From the NCBI GenBank assembly GCA_900313005.1, contig ONZJ01000002.1, positions 1,690,996 through 1,754,995 on the forward strand: a stretch of DNA of 64,000 nucleotides. Reading direction: 5' to 3'. Numbering within the stretch: position 1 is the stretch's first letter; every line of letters begins with the position of its first letter. The stretch comes from Rhodobacteraceae bacterium EL129 (lineage in GTDB: Bacteria > Pseudomonadota > Alphaproteobacteria > Rhodobacterales > Rhodobacteraceae). The position numbers were made by a program, and so were the translations under genes. Shown in pieces: positions 1 to 7,559 of the stretch. A model generated the notes under the pieces. The model did no database searches. It had not been told where the DNA came from and was given only the letters and a program-made list of their open reading frames with translations.

Positions 1-152
1 CACCGCCGGGCGGTCACGGCCCGATCCGCAGGCCAGATCCACGTCCCAGTGTGGCGTACCACCTCAAAATCGCTGGCCAGCACATCATGGATCCGGTCCG
101 CGTCCTCGGGCTGAACCGGCCGGAGCATCAGATGCTTTGTGATCAGTTCCAT
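1..152 (-). CDS. GNAT family N-acetyltransferase (N-terminal part only)
   Basis: This gene runs off the left edge of the window; about 50 N-terminal residues are visible. They begin MELITKHLMLRPVQPEDADR, the usual opening beta strand and 'LRP..PEDA' turn of RimJ/RimL-type GNAT acetyltransferases, which move an acetyl group from acetyl-CoA to an amine. The ATG lies only 3 bases after the stop of the next GNAT gene upstream, so the two are probably co-transcribed with the LysE exporter. The substrate cannot be told because the acetyl-CoA-binding part lies outside the window. Confidence 0.75.
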   Translation of the reverse strand, partial: MELITKHLMLRPVQPEDADRIHDVLASDFEVVRHTGTWIWPADRAVTARR

Positions 153-155
153 CGT

Positions 156-695
156 TCAGCCCGCCCGTCTGCTGTAGGTCCAGATCGGCACATTCGCACC
201 ACGGGCCACGCAATATTGTTCGGCGTCCCCCAGATACTCAAACCCGGCATTGGTCAACACCCGCGCTGATGCAAGATTGTCTTGAAACACTGACGCAAAA
301 TATGTCACTGAATTCTGTGGGTTATGCACCAGAATTGACCCCACCGTTGCGGTGGCCACGCCGAGGTTCCAGAAGGCAGGTGCCACCCATCCGCCAAGGC
401 CTGACTGGTCGCGACCCAACCGCTCAAGCCAGATCAGCCCCATCACTTCAGCGCCACCTGTTTTGGTCGCATCAATCGCCCAGAAATCTACCGTGCGATC
501 TTGCGCCCATGCATTGGCGATAAAAGCCTCTGTGCTTCCAGGGGGCAATGGATGCGGAATGGTTTCACTGTTTTGTGCCACGCGGATGTCGCTGGCATAA
601 AGGTCAATCAGACCCGCATCGGACTGGCGTAAAGGGCGCAAGTCGAAGGTCGGTGTTTCGATGACAGCTTGTGTGATGATGGGTTCAAGTTTCAT
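156..695 (-). CDS. GNAT family N-acetyltransferase
   Basis: A 179-residue protein of normal length for a single GNAT domain. It has the RimJ/RimL-like start (TPTFDLRPLRQSDAGLI) and the conserved end in which a residue pair near 'NLASARVLTNAGFEYLG' (about 140-156) closes the fold, as in ribosomal-protein alanine acetyltransferases. The central acetyl-CoA loop reads 'APAFWNLGVATATVGSIL' and is weaker than the usual Q/R-x-x-G-x-G/A. It overlaps the LysE gene upstream by 4 bases (ATGA), implying translational coupling, and is followed by a second GNAT gene. The acceptor is unknown; an amino acid or peptide amine is the family norm. Confidence 0.85.
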   Translation of the reverse strand: MKLEPIITQAVIETPTFDLRPLRQSDAGLIDLYASDIRVAQNSETIPHPLPPGSTEAFIANAWAQDRTVDFWAIDATKTGGAEVMGLIWLERLGRDQSGLGGWVAPAFWNLGVATATVGSILVHNPQNSVTYFASVFQDNLASARVLTNAGFEYLGDAEQYCVARGANVPIWTYSRRAG

Positions 696-1297
696 GTCAG
701 ACTCCCTCCAAACAAAACAAAAATGACCGAAGCCAAAGTCAGAAAAGCCAATCCAAACATCAGATAAGGCTCGTTCTGCGTGCCCGCAACGGTGCGCGCC
801 AGTTGATCGCCAAAGAAAGCCCAGATGGGATGCAATATGATTTGCACTGCCAACAAGCTTAGGGCGACTGTGAGCGTGGCTTGCAAGGTGGTGTGGTCAG
901 CGCTGAAGAACAAGGTGAAGCTACCTATGATCATCGCCCAGGCCTTGGGATTGAGTGGATGAACCACCAATCCCGCCAGAAACCCAGGTGCCTTGTCCAC
1001 CCTGCGTTCAGAAGGCAGACGCATCCGGGCAATTTTCCAGGACAGCCAGACGAAATAGGCCAAACAGGCCCATTTCAAACCGGCAAAAAAGGAAGGCGAC
1101 AGATCCGAGAGCTGCATCAGACCAAAGCCAAGCGGCCAGATCAGGAACTGCTTGCCCAGAATAACCCCAGCCACAAACGGCAGAGCTGCGCGAAACCCAT
1201 AGCGCGCGCCGGTGGCCAGAAGGACCATGTTCGCAGGCCCCGGTGTCCCCACCTGGGCCGCTAAAAAGGCGATAAAACTAAAGACGGCGACGCTCAT
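692..1297 (-). CDS. LysE/RhtB family amino-acid exporter
   Basis: A 201-residue, strongly hydrophobic protein with about six predicted membrane segments. The N-terminal motif 'GTPGPANMVLLATGARYG' (residues 17-34) is the signature of the LysE/RhtB family, which exports amino acids or their derivatives using the proton motive force. The motif 'NPKAWAM' near residue 117 is also typical. It is the first gene of a minus-strand trio with two GNAT acetyltransferases, one overlapping its end. The pairing suggests handling of surplus or toxic amino compounds by export and acetylation, but this is inference. The exported substrate cannot be read from sequence. Confidence 0.88.
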   Translation of the reverse strand: MSVAVFSFIAFLAAQVGTPGPANMVLLATGARYGFRAALPFVAGVILGKQFLIWPLGFGLMQLSDLSPSFFAGLKWACLAYFVWLSWKIARMRLPSERRVDKAPGFLAGLVVHPLNPKAWAMIIGSFTLFFSADHTTLQATLTVALSLLAVQIILHPIWAFFGDQLARTVAGTQNEPYLMFGLAFLTLASVIFVLFGGSLT

Positions 1298-1317
1298 CAG
1301 GTCTGCCTCTGGCTAAA

Positions 1318-1352
1318 AATGAAAACGGGGACCGGCTGTTTGCCGATCCCCG
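1318..1352 (-). terminator. Rho-independent terminator after rpmA
   Basis: Read on the minus strand, CGGGGATCGGC and GCCGGTCCCCG form an 11-bp stem (1326-1352) around a 5-base loop. It is followed by a T-rich stretch (TTTTCATTTTT). It sits about 30 bases past the rpmA stop, so it should end the rplU-rpmA transcript. Confidence 0.8.
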
Positions 1353-1383
1353 CTAAAGTTTGTCAAAACCTGTTTGGTTCGGC

Positions 1384-1653
1384 TTACTCGGCAGCCTCCG
1401 CCACCGGGAGAACCGAAATAAACGTGCGGCCTTTGAAGCCTTTATGGAATTTCACTGCACCATCGACAACAGCATAGATCGTGTGATCTTTGCCTTGGCC
1501 GACGCCTTCGCCTGGCCAGAACTTGTTGCCGCGCTGACGCACGATGATGTTGCCCGGGATCACGGATTGACCACCGTAAAGTTTCACGCCAAGGCGACGA
1601 CCCGCGCTATCGCGACCGTTACGGGATGAACCACCTGCTTTTTTATGTGCCAT
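1384..1653 (-). CDS. rpmA: 50S ribosomal protein L27
   Basis: This 89-residue protein begins [20 protein letters not shown], the canonical bL27 start whose flexible tail reaches the peptidyl-transferase centre. It then has the conserved 'LGVKLYGGQ' and 'GNIIVRQRG' stretches. The gene follows rplU by 11 bases in the order rplU-rpmA that is nearly universal in bacteria, and a terminator follows it. There is no N-terminal cleavage extension of the Firmicute type. Identity is secure. Confidence 0.98.
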   Translation of the reverse strand: MAHKKAGGSSRNGRDSAGRRLGVKLYGGQSVIPGNIIVRQRGNKFWPGEGVGQGKDHTIYAVVDGAVKFHKGFKGRTFISVLPVAEAAE

Positions 1654-1664
1654 CTTGTCTCTCC

Positions 1665-2378
1665 TTAGCCTTTAGCCAGCTTTTTGGCCTGTTCGATCCA
1701 GCCTTCACGCTCGATCCGACCTTTGAACGACAGTTTCTCGTCCATAGCAGCTACGTCGTCTGCAGTCCATGCTGCAACCTGAGCGAAGGTGGTGACGCCA
1801 GCGGCGTGCAGCTTCTTCTCGAGTGCAGGGCCCACGCCCGACAGTGTTTTCAAATCATCAGCGCCTGCGTCAGCTTTGGCCTCTTTCTTAGGGGCGGCTT
1901 TCTTTGGCGCAGCTTTCTTCTCGGCTTTTGGCTCTGCTTTCTTGGCAGGCTTGGGTGCTTCAGCTTTCTTTTCTGCCTTCTTGGCAGGCTTCGCAGCAGC
2001 CGCCGTGGCGACAGCAGCAACAGAACCGGCACCCATTGCGGCCATCACGCCGGACTTGTCGCCACCCTTTTCCAGGATGTCAGTCACGCGCAGGACGGTC
2101 AGTTGCTGACGGTGGCCTTTGGTGCGCTTAGAGCCGTGCTTACGACGGCGTTTCACAAAGTGGATCACCTTGTCGCCTTTGATCTGGTCGACCACTTCGG
2201 CCTGTACCGCGGCACCGTCCACAAGGGGGGCGCCAACGACGGGTTTGTCACCGCCCAGCATCAGAATTTCGTTGAATTGAACTTTGTCACCAGCATCAGC
2301 TGCAAGTTTTTCCACTTTGAGCGTATCGCCCGACTGGACCTTGTACTGCTTGCCACCGGTTTTGAGAACCGCGAACAT
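1665..2378 (-). CDS. rplU: 50S ribosomal protein L21 with C-terminal helix-hairpin-helix extension
   Basis: The start chosen is [15 protein letters not shown], with AAAGGA just upstream; the open frame extends 39 codons further but that part does not look like protein. Residues 1 to about 103 are a normal bL21 (ends [16 protein letters not shown]), which binds 23S rRNA. After that comes a low-complexity Ala/Lys/Pro linker (about 120-175). The end is a helix-hairpin-helix-like module reading '[17 protein letters not shown]' and '[20 protein letters not shown]'. At 237 residues it is more than twice the usual bacterial length. Long tails of this kind are known in Rhodobacteraceae. First gene of rplU-rpmA. 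Confidence 0.96.
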   Translation of the reverse strand: MFAVLKTGGKQYKVQSGDTLKVEKLAADAGDKVQFNEILMLGGDKPVVGAPLVDGAAVQAEVVDQIKGDKVIHFVKRRRKHGSKRTKGHRQQLTVLRVTDILEKGGDKSGVMAAMGAGSVAAVATAAAAKPAKKAEKKAEAPKPAKKAEPKAEKKAAPKKAAPKKEAKADAGADDLKTLSGVGPALEKKLHAAGVTTFAQVAAWTADDVAAMDEKLSFKGRIEREGWIEQAKKLAKG

Positions 2379-2556
2379 GCGCTTTCCTTTACTCTCTCCG
2401 CGTTCTGTGGTCCCCTTCCGGGAGTTCTTGGCCAAGCAGGCCACCTCGAACAGCGCGCCCCCATATGGGACGATATTGATATATGCCCCGCGCAAGAATG
2501 CCTTGCCGGGATGCGCGCTTATTCAAGAGCACGGCTGAGAAGTCAAGAGGCGTGAT

Positions 2557-2913
2557 ATGGGTTTTCGAAGGTTTCTATGCGCAGCTGTGATCTGTGCCGG
2601 ATGTACCACCAAAGATGCGAGCCATGTGCCCAATCCATTGTTGCTGCCAGTCTATGGCACAACCTCGGCTTTGGACAATGCCAGCTACACTCTGCGCCGT
2701 GGCAAGGTTGAGCGATTTGTTCAGGCGCATCACACGGAATTGCTGGCCGAAATCGGAGGGGCAAATGGCCCTTATCTTGGGCAGGCATACAGTTTGGCGC
2801 GGGTGCCAGAAACCGAGCGTGGGGTGGTCACGGCACGGCTCAAATCTGACCTCTCGCAATATAAGGCTTCACAAGAGGCGCTGATCGTGGCGCTGATGGT
2901 GCATGGCGATTGA
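2557..2913 (+). CDS. small putative lipoprotein of unknown function
   Basis: An unrecognised 118-residue protein divergent from rplU. The N-terminus MGFRRFLCAAVICAGC has a short basic start and a hydrophobic run ending in Cys16, preceded by Ala-Gly. That fits a lipoprotein signal, though position -3 is Cys rather than Leu. The mature part is about 100 residues, helical and charged, with 'ERFVQAHHTELLAEIGG' and 'LKSDLSQYKASQEALIVALM'. No enzymatic motif is visible. It may share a divergent promoter region with the ribosomal operon. A conserved envelope protein is the best guess. Confidence 0.7.
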   Translation: MGFRRFLCAAVICAGCTTKDASHVPNPLLLPVYGTTSALDNASYTLRRGKVERFVQAHHTELLAEIGGANGPYLGQAYSLARVPETERGVVTARLKSDLSQYKASQEALIVALMVHGD

Positions 2914-2982
2914 GATTAACGCTTGAAAAGCTCGGGACTTCTGCTTGTTAACCGGCTGGTTTCATCGGCTGAGAGAAAAGGT

Positions 2983-3807
2983 CTACAAATCCTCGATCAT
3001 CATCTGCTCGGCAATCGCAAGCCCCAGAAGATACGATAGATCTTCATACATTTCGTCAAACGCCACGAAGATCGCACGATTAAGATCCCTGCCCGGCTCG
3101 GTTTGCCAGAAAGCGATGTAACCCTCCATCGTCTCGGGTTCGACCGGCTGATAGGCCATCAGCAAAAACGACTGCAGCCATTCTTGCGAGGAGATGCGCA
3201 GTTCTTCCTCGCCGGCCCAGACGTCAGACAGGATTTCTTCCTCGGATAAATCAAACGCACCGCCTTCGTTCAGCCCATTGTAAAACTTCAGATCCGAATT
3301 CAGCGCTCCCATGACGTTCAGCTCAACCAGATCGCTGTCGTTCATCAGCGTATCGACGTGCTTGACCAGCTGGGTGCCTTCCGTTGCCTGCACTTGATAC
3401 TGCTCCATCGCATAGGCTTCGGTTTCAGCATCGAGAAAGGCCCGTCGCGCCGAAAGTTCAAGCGTGACCAGTTCGGCCACCTCGGGGCGTTGATAGTAGT
3501 CCAGTATGGCCTCCAGATCCTTACCGTCGAGGGCGGTTTCAAAGCCCGTTGACAGAACCTCGAACATCTTGTCGCCGTCATAGATATGCTCCAGCACACC
3601 TGACCATAGGGCCGGATCCACATCCGGGATCATATCGCGGGCAAGTTCACTGCCATAGACCGCGCCCTCTTCTTGCATGACTTCGATGGTCTCATGAATT
3701 TTGAGAGCCTGCATCAAAGCCTCAAGCTGTGCTGCCCGGTCGGCTAGGGCGGGGCTGGTCAGAAGCAGCGTGGCGCTCAGCGCGGCACCAAAGAAGGCTC
3801 GGATCAT
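2983..3807 (-). CDS. DUF2059 family secreted protein
   Basis: A 274-residue protein with a clear Sec signal peptide (MIRAFFGAALSATLLLTSPALA, cut after ALA). The rest is all-helical and acidic, in the style of DUF2059: 'LYGSELARDMIPDVDPALW' then the family hallmark 'ILDYYQRPEVAELVTLE' (about 105-121). A second copy of this kind of helix pair, 'GYIAFWQTEPGRDLNRAIF', lies near residue 228. DUF2059 proteins are periplasmic and of unknown role. It overlaps the upstream gene by 4 bases (ATGA), and that neighbour belongs to the same family, so the pair arose by duplication. Confidence 0.8.
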   Translation of the reverse strand: MIRAFFGAALSATLLLTSPALADRAAQLEALMQALKIHETIEVMQEEGAVYGSELARDMIPDVDPALWSGVLEHIYDGDKMFEVLSTGFETALDGKDLEAILDYYQRPEVAELVTLELSARRAFLDAETEAYAMEQYQVQATEGTQLVKHVDTLMNDSDLVELNVMGALNSDLKFYNGLNEGGAFDLSEEEILSDVWAGEEELRISSQEWLQSFLLMAYQPVEPETMEGYIAFWQTEPGRDLNRAIFVAFDEMYEDLSYLLGLAIAEQMMIEDL

Positions 3808-4691
3808 AATTCCTGCCCCTGCTTGGCGCCTGCCATGCGATCTGCCAATGCCTCGAACCGGTCGGCCATAACCTCATGCTGAATGGCGTTCATCAGCTCA
3901 TAGACCTGTTGCATGGTTGGGTTTTTCAGCGCAATTACATAATCGGCCAGATCATCATCGCTGAGCGATTGATAGGTATGTGCCGATGAGGACAGACTGG
4001 ATTCTTTGATGCTCTCCCGCAGCTCAGCCGCACCTTCTTCCATGATCGCCCGCAACGCAGCTTCGTCAATTTCGCCGTCCAGCACACCTGCATTGGACGC
4101 CGCCATCAAAAACCGCACTTGGATTTCCTGAATGGCGCGCACCCCGTTGTCGCCACTGTCCACTGCCGCGTTCAACTCTTTGAGTATATCCAAACGCTCG
4201 GGATTGCTTTGCGCATATTCTTCCACCAACGCATCCCCATCCGCACCTTTCATATCATCATCCGCAAGGTGCGAAGCGTTTTCAACCGCGACCAACCTTT
4301 GCCCCAGGTCCGAGGCATAAAAACCAGCGCCGTGATCCAGCAACTCATCCGTCATCGTGGCTTCAAGCATGTCCAGTGCCATACCGTGTACAACTTTGGA
4401 CGAGAACACCTGTGCGGCCATGGATGACCAGTTGCTGCCAAAATCGCTGCTGCTCATACCCAGCATATCGGGGGCGTGTTCTGCTGAAAGCGCTATGGAA
4501 TCGAGCGCCACATCAAACCCCGTAACGGTCAGAAAAGCTTCGAGCTTATCCCGGTCCGCCGCACGCGCGGGTGCCACGCTGAGTATCCCGACTATCAGGA
4601 ACAACAATATCACCAGCGGCGCGGGATTCAGGATGCGGGTAAGGGTCAGTCTGATCAAGGCAGGCTCCGTCAGAAAGCAATGGGTGCGCAT
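3804..4691 (-). CDS. DUF2059-like secreted protein, paralogue of the following gene
   Basis: A 295-residue protein. After about 23 polar residues there is a hydrophobic signal segment (PLVILLFLIVGILSVAPARAA); a start inside the first 20 codons would give a more normal signal peptide. The mature part repeats the DUF2059 pattern: 'GFYASDLGQRLVAVENASH' and, near the end, 'DDLADYVIALKNPTMQQVYELM'. It is translationally coupled to its paralogue downstream. No catalytic residues can be identified. Periplasmic location is inferred from the signal. Confidence 0.75.
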   Translation of the reverse strand: MRTHCFLTEPALIRLTLTRILNPAPLVILLFLIVGILSVAPARAADRDKLEAFLTVTGFDVALDSIALSAEHAPDMLGMSSSDFGSNWSSMAAQVFSSKVVHGMALDMLEATMTDELLDHGAGFYASDLGQRLVAVENASHLADDDMKGADGDALVEEYAQSNPERLDILKELNAAVDSGDNGVRAIQEIQVRFLMAASNAGVLDGEIDEAALRAIMEEGAAELRESIKESSLSSSAHTYQSLSDDDLADYVIALKNPTMQQVYELMNAIQHEVMADRFEALADRMAGAKQGQEL

Positions 4692-4777
4692 AACCTATGC
4701 AATTTCTGCCGTCAGACAATGCAAAAGCCCTTGAAGGCTTCTGAAAAGGCAACTACACGCTCCCTCCAGACCCCCGC

Positions 4778-4867
4778 GGAGAGGTGCCGGAGTGGTCGAA
4801 CGGGGCGGTCTCGAAAACCGTTGTGGGTGCAAGCCCACCCAGGGTTCGAATCCCTGTCTCTCCGCCA
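4778..4867 (+). tRNA. tRNA-Ser (anticodon CGA)
   Basis: A 90-base class II tRNA. The acceptor arms GGAGAGG and TCTCTCC pair with one G-T at the base, followed by G73 and an encoded CCA. The anticodon arm GCGGT-CTCGAAA-ACCGT puts CGA at positions 34-36, reading UCG. A long variable arm (GTGGGTGCAAGCCCAC) marks the serine class. The T arm is CAGGG-TTCGAAT-CCCTG. No directly repeated 3' end was seen nearby, so there is no sign of an element integrated here. Confidence 0.96.
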
Positions 4868-5152
4868 TTTTTCTGTATCGCTGATGGCTGTTGAAGCTTC
4901 GCTTTGAGTTGTTAAACACAGTGATTTTTAACAACGCCCCCCCTTGGCCCCGGGCTGTCGAACCTAACCTGAGTTGGTAACCGCTTTACAAAGACCAAGC
5001 ACATTCGACAGAACAGAAACTGAGCTTGGGACTGCGTCATCGCCAAGCCCGAAGGGAGGCGTGGCGATGGCCGGGCCGCCAAGGCGGCTGCTTACCGGCT
5101 GGGACACAATAATCACTATACTTCTTATCTCAAAACCCACACTCTCACCTCC
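4868..5152. other. intergenic region without recognised gene
   Basis: A stretch of 285 bases between tRNA-Ser and the convergent monohaem protein gene. It carries no codon-biased frame with a ribosome site, no tandem repeats and no second copy of the tRNA 3' end. A G/C-rich patch (about 5035-5095) could fold, but it has no T-run. Nothing can be supported. Confidence 0.4.
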
Positions 5153-6478
5153 CTACTGCGGCCTGGGAGCGCGCAGTAGGAAGGTAAAATTGGCGTCTTC
5201 GCCCGTGGTGGTGGTCGCATCCGCATGGCATCCCAGACAGGTGCCTTCATCGGCAAATTGCAAATAGGTCTCCATCGTCGTATTGGTCAGAAATCGCGGC
5301 ACCTCGCCATGTTCAAACATCGGGCTTTTGTCCGCCCCGCGCCATTGAGTTGAGATCAATTGGTAGTGGCTCAGCGGAGTATCGCGCAGCTCGCCTTGCC
5401 ACAGCTCGTTCATTTCGCGAGTGCCTTCAAACACCTCCCAGCAGCGCACCACTTGGGTGCCGGAAGCCACCTTCCCCGACGCCAGTCGGGCATAGGGTTT
5501 GTCAGGCGCCCACAACACAGCCCTGTCAGGTGGCTGGTTAGTGGCTAAGTCCGCCCGGTCCGGGTTGTACAAAGCAAACGATGAAGGTTGAGGCCCTTGC
5601 GGCCCGGTGCAACCTTCAGGGAAAAGATCATTGGCAAAGATAGCATTCACCCGGCGCGCGTTCACCGCTGTGGGGGCGGTCGCGTTATGTTCAAAAGTGG
5701 TCCAGAGCCATTCATCGCCATTACCACTGTGAATGCGAGCCACTATATGCATGCCCAGCATCCCAAGCCTTTCGCGCAGGCAGAGCGCCTCGCCATTTGC
5801 AGTCTGCTCGGCGGGCACATAAATCAAACCATCTTTGACAATGTAACCCGCTTCATCCACGCCATCCGGTAGAATAAACCAGGCCGTTTTCAGCAACACG
5901 CTGGCAGGTGTCGCTTCCTTCCCAATCCGACCTTGCGGGAAGGACACAGGTTTATTGCCCCATTCCTCCTGTCCCGAGGAAGAGTGCAACAATCCGTCAA
6001 GCACATAGGCCTCGGCCGCCGGATTGATACGGGTTTCAAACACGACGAAATTTCCGTTCTGGTCGATCAACTGTAGCCCGTCAGACTGCACGATGCTTGC
6101 GGTGGTCACCTCGGCCCCGGCTGCATGAGCGCTGCAATGCATCATGGCCAGATCATTGCCAAACACCTCGGGTCTACGGCTGTAGCCCTGCCAATCGGCG
6201 TTGCGCTCAGGTTCCGGCAGATTGGTTTCTCTCCAGTTCATCGCGGTAAAGGCCTGCCACGAGAAGATATCAAAGGGCGTCTGTGTCTCTACATTGATGA
6301 ACATGTAGACGAATTTATCGCTGAAATCGGTTTGGTCGTCGGGGAACTCGGCGCATAGAGCATCACGCGCGGGATCAACGCAAAAGCTGTTTAGTGAAGA
6401 GGGATGACGCAGATCGGCACCGTGGGCGACGCTGTACAGAAGAATTAGAAAACTGGTTGAGAGTACGCGGAATTTCAT
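5153..6478 (-). CDS. secreted monohaem cytochrome c family protein
   Basis: The chosen start MKFRVLSTSFLILLYSVAHG gives a Sec signal peptide; two upstream ATG codons in frame (to 6541) lack a ribosome site. The mature protein is about 420 residues. It has one haem c motif close to the C-terminus, CLGCH, in 'ADEGTCLGCHADATTTTGED'. A large unassigned domain precedes it ('PFDIFSWQAFTAMNW', 'DEWLWTTFEHN'). Proteins of this shape are annotated only as cytochrome c family, and the function is unknown. A periplasmic redox role is inferred. It is divergent from a GntR regulator across a region holding a perfect palindrome, so that regulator is a candidate to control it. Confidence 0.8.
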   Translation of the reverse strand: MKFRVLSTSFLILLYSVAHGADLRHPSSLNSFCVDPARDALCAEFPDDQTDFSDKFVYMFINVETQTPFDIFSWQAFTAMNWRETNLPEPERNADWQGYSRRPEVFGNDLAMMHCSAHAAGAEVTTASIVQSDGLQLIDQNGNFVVFETRINPAAEAYVLDGLLHSSSGQEEWGNKPVSFPQGRIGKEATPASVLLKTAWFILPDGVDEAGYIVKDGLIYVPAEQTANGEALCLRERLGMLGMHIVARIHSGNGDEWLWTTFEHNATAPTAVNARRVNAIFANDLFPEGCTGPQGPQPSSFALYNPDRADLATNQPPDRAVLWAPDKPYARLASGKVASGTQVVRCWEVFEGTREMNELWQGELRDTPLSHYQLISTQWRGADKSPMFEHGEVPRFLTNTTMETYLQFADEGTCLGCHADATTTTGEDANFTFLLRAPRPQ

Positions 6479-6506
6479 AGGATTTCCCATTATGGATTCG
6501 TTTATT

Positions 6507-6526
6507 ATATTTTGGATACAAAATAT
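6507..6526. promoter_or_regulatory. perfect 20-bp palindrome, probable GntR operator
   Basis: ATATTTTGGATACAAAATAT: 8-bp arms around a GATA centre. It lies between the divergent monohaem gene (start 6478) and the GntR gene (start 6590). The core TTGGATACAA resembles the TTGTATACAA-like sites of FCD-type GntR repressors. Autoregulation and control of the neighbour are inferred. Confidence 0.55.
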
Positions 6527-6589
6527 GAATAGCGTGTACAATTCAAATCAGATAAACGTGAACACAAAGAATTATTGTCGGAAAACCAG

Positions 6590-7225
6590 ATGTCGCAGTC
6601 TTCAGACCAGGTGGAAGAAATCGTTGATCAGCTTCGGGCGGACATCCTGAATGGTACGTTAAAGCCGAATCTTCCACTGAAGCAGGAGAGCATTGCCGCC
6701 CGCTTTGGTGTGAGCCGCATGCCCGTACGCGAGGCTTTGAAACAGCTCGAGATGTTGGGTTTCGTCACCGTCAACCAAAAACGCCGCACCCATGTTGCCC
6801 TCACCAGCCAGGCTGACTTTCTTGAAATTTACGACATGCGCATTGCGGCCGAAGTCCTGGCCATTCGGTCCGCCATCCCGCATCTGACCAATGCACAGAT
6901 TGAGTCTGCCGCACAGATACAAGCCCAGATCGAAGACGGCTCTGCCGAAAACTTCGGGCAGCTGAACGCTCAATTGCATATGACACTCTATGAACCAAGC
7001 GCGCGTCCCCGACTGTTGGGGCACATCCAGAACCTGGGTGAAGCGGCAGACCGCTATACCTTCATGTGTACGGTCGATTCAGCCTTTCACGATAAATCAA
7101 ACACGGAACACCACCAGCTGATTGAGGCTTGTTTCGCACGAAACGCAGAGGACGCAGCGGCCTGTCTGGAAACTCATATCCGCGACGCAAGGGACAAGTT
7201 CGCCCCGACCTTCAAGGACGTATAA
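6590..7225 (+). CDS. GntR family transcriptional regulator (FCD/FadR-type)
   Basis: This is a 211-residue regulator starting MSQSSDQVEEIVDQL at the ATG preceded by GGAAA. A TTG five codons earlier is possible but has no ribosome site. Residues 5 to about 70 form the winged helix: 'LRADILNGTLKPNLPLKQE' and 'IAARFGVSRMPVREALKQLE' are the classic GntR helices. The rest is an all-helical FCD ligand domain, with the metal-type histidines 'HMTLYEP' and 'TEHHQLIEAC'. FCD regulators usually sense organic acids. It lies next to the pyridine-carboxylate cluster and the monohaem gene. The palindrome in its own upstream region differs from the operators inside that cluster. Confidence 0.9.
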   Translation: MSQSSDQVEEIVDQLRADILNGTLKPNLPLKQESIAARFGVSRMPVREALKQLEMLGFVTVNQKRRTHVALTSQADFLEIYDMRIAAEVLAIRSAIPHLTNAQIESAAQIQAQIEDGSAENFGQLNAQLHMTLYEPSARPRLLGHIQNLGEAADRYTFMCTVDSAFHDKSNTEHHQLIEACFARNAEDAAACLETHIRDARDKFAPTFKDV

Positions 7226-7289
7226 ACTTTGCTCGTTGGTGCAATGGCTTCCGCAATCTCGTGTGCGCCACACACCTGACAGCTAGGCG

Positions 7290-7493
7290 CTACAACACAC
7301 GCCTTTCCCGTTGATTGACAAAGAAGAATTCATCCAACGCCAGCGCTTCGCATGGTCGATTAGCACCCGGTCGTGTACAGGCCCAGTTGCCGCACGACCG
7401 GGCAGTATTGTTCCAGACGGCTGGAATACTGTTGGCAGCAGAGAGCCTTGCCGCCCCTGCCCCGACGATAATGACGTCCACTGTCAAATCCAT
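7290..7493 (-). pseudogene. decayed N-terminal fragment of an FAD-dependent oxidoreductase
   Basis: The frame begins MDLTVDVIIVGAGAARLSAA, an almost intact beta-alpha-beta FAD-binding start. The expected GxGxxG is GAGAAR, so the last Gly is lost. Amine-oxidase-type flavoproteins begin this way. After about 22 residues the similarity stops and the frame ends at residue 67, where a real enzyme would have over 400. The 334-base gap between the GntR and enamidase genes holds nothing else I can name. I read it as the remnant of a deleted gene. Confidence 0.45.
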
Positions 7494-7559
7494 GCCTTAC
7501 CAAAAGACAGTTTTTGCAGAATACGAGACTGGAGCGACTATCCAGTCGGTACCATCACG

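Noticed and set aside
1626..2555. 309-codon plus-strand frame across rpmA and rplU
   Set aside because: Antisense to two certain ribosomal protein genes; Phe/Cys-rich low-complexity translation arises from the Ala/Lys tail of L21.
4778..5152. tRNA-Ser as an integration site of a genomic island
   Set aside because: No repeat of the tRNA 3' end, no integrase and no composition shift were found downstream.
6575..6589. TTG start for the GntR regulator, and the GntR protein as sure regulator of the pyridine cluster
   Set aside because: The ATG at 6590 has a proper ribosome site. The palindrome in front of this gene is unlike the operator pair in the cluster, so control of the cluster is not supported.
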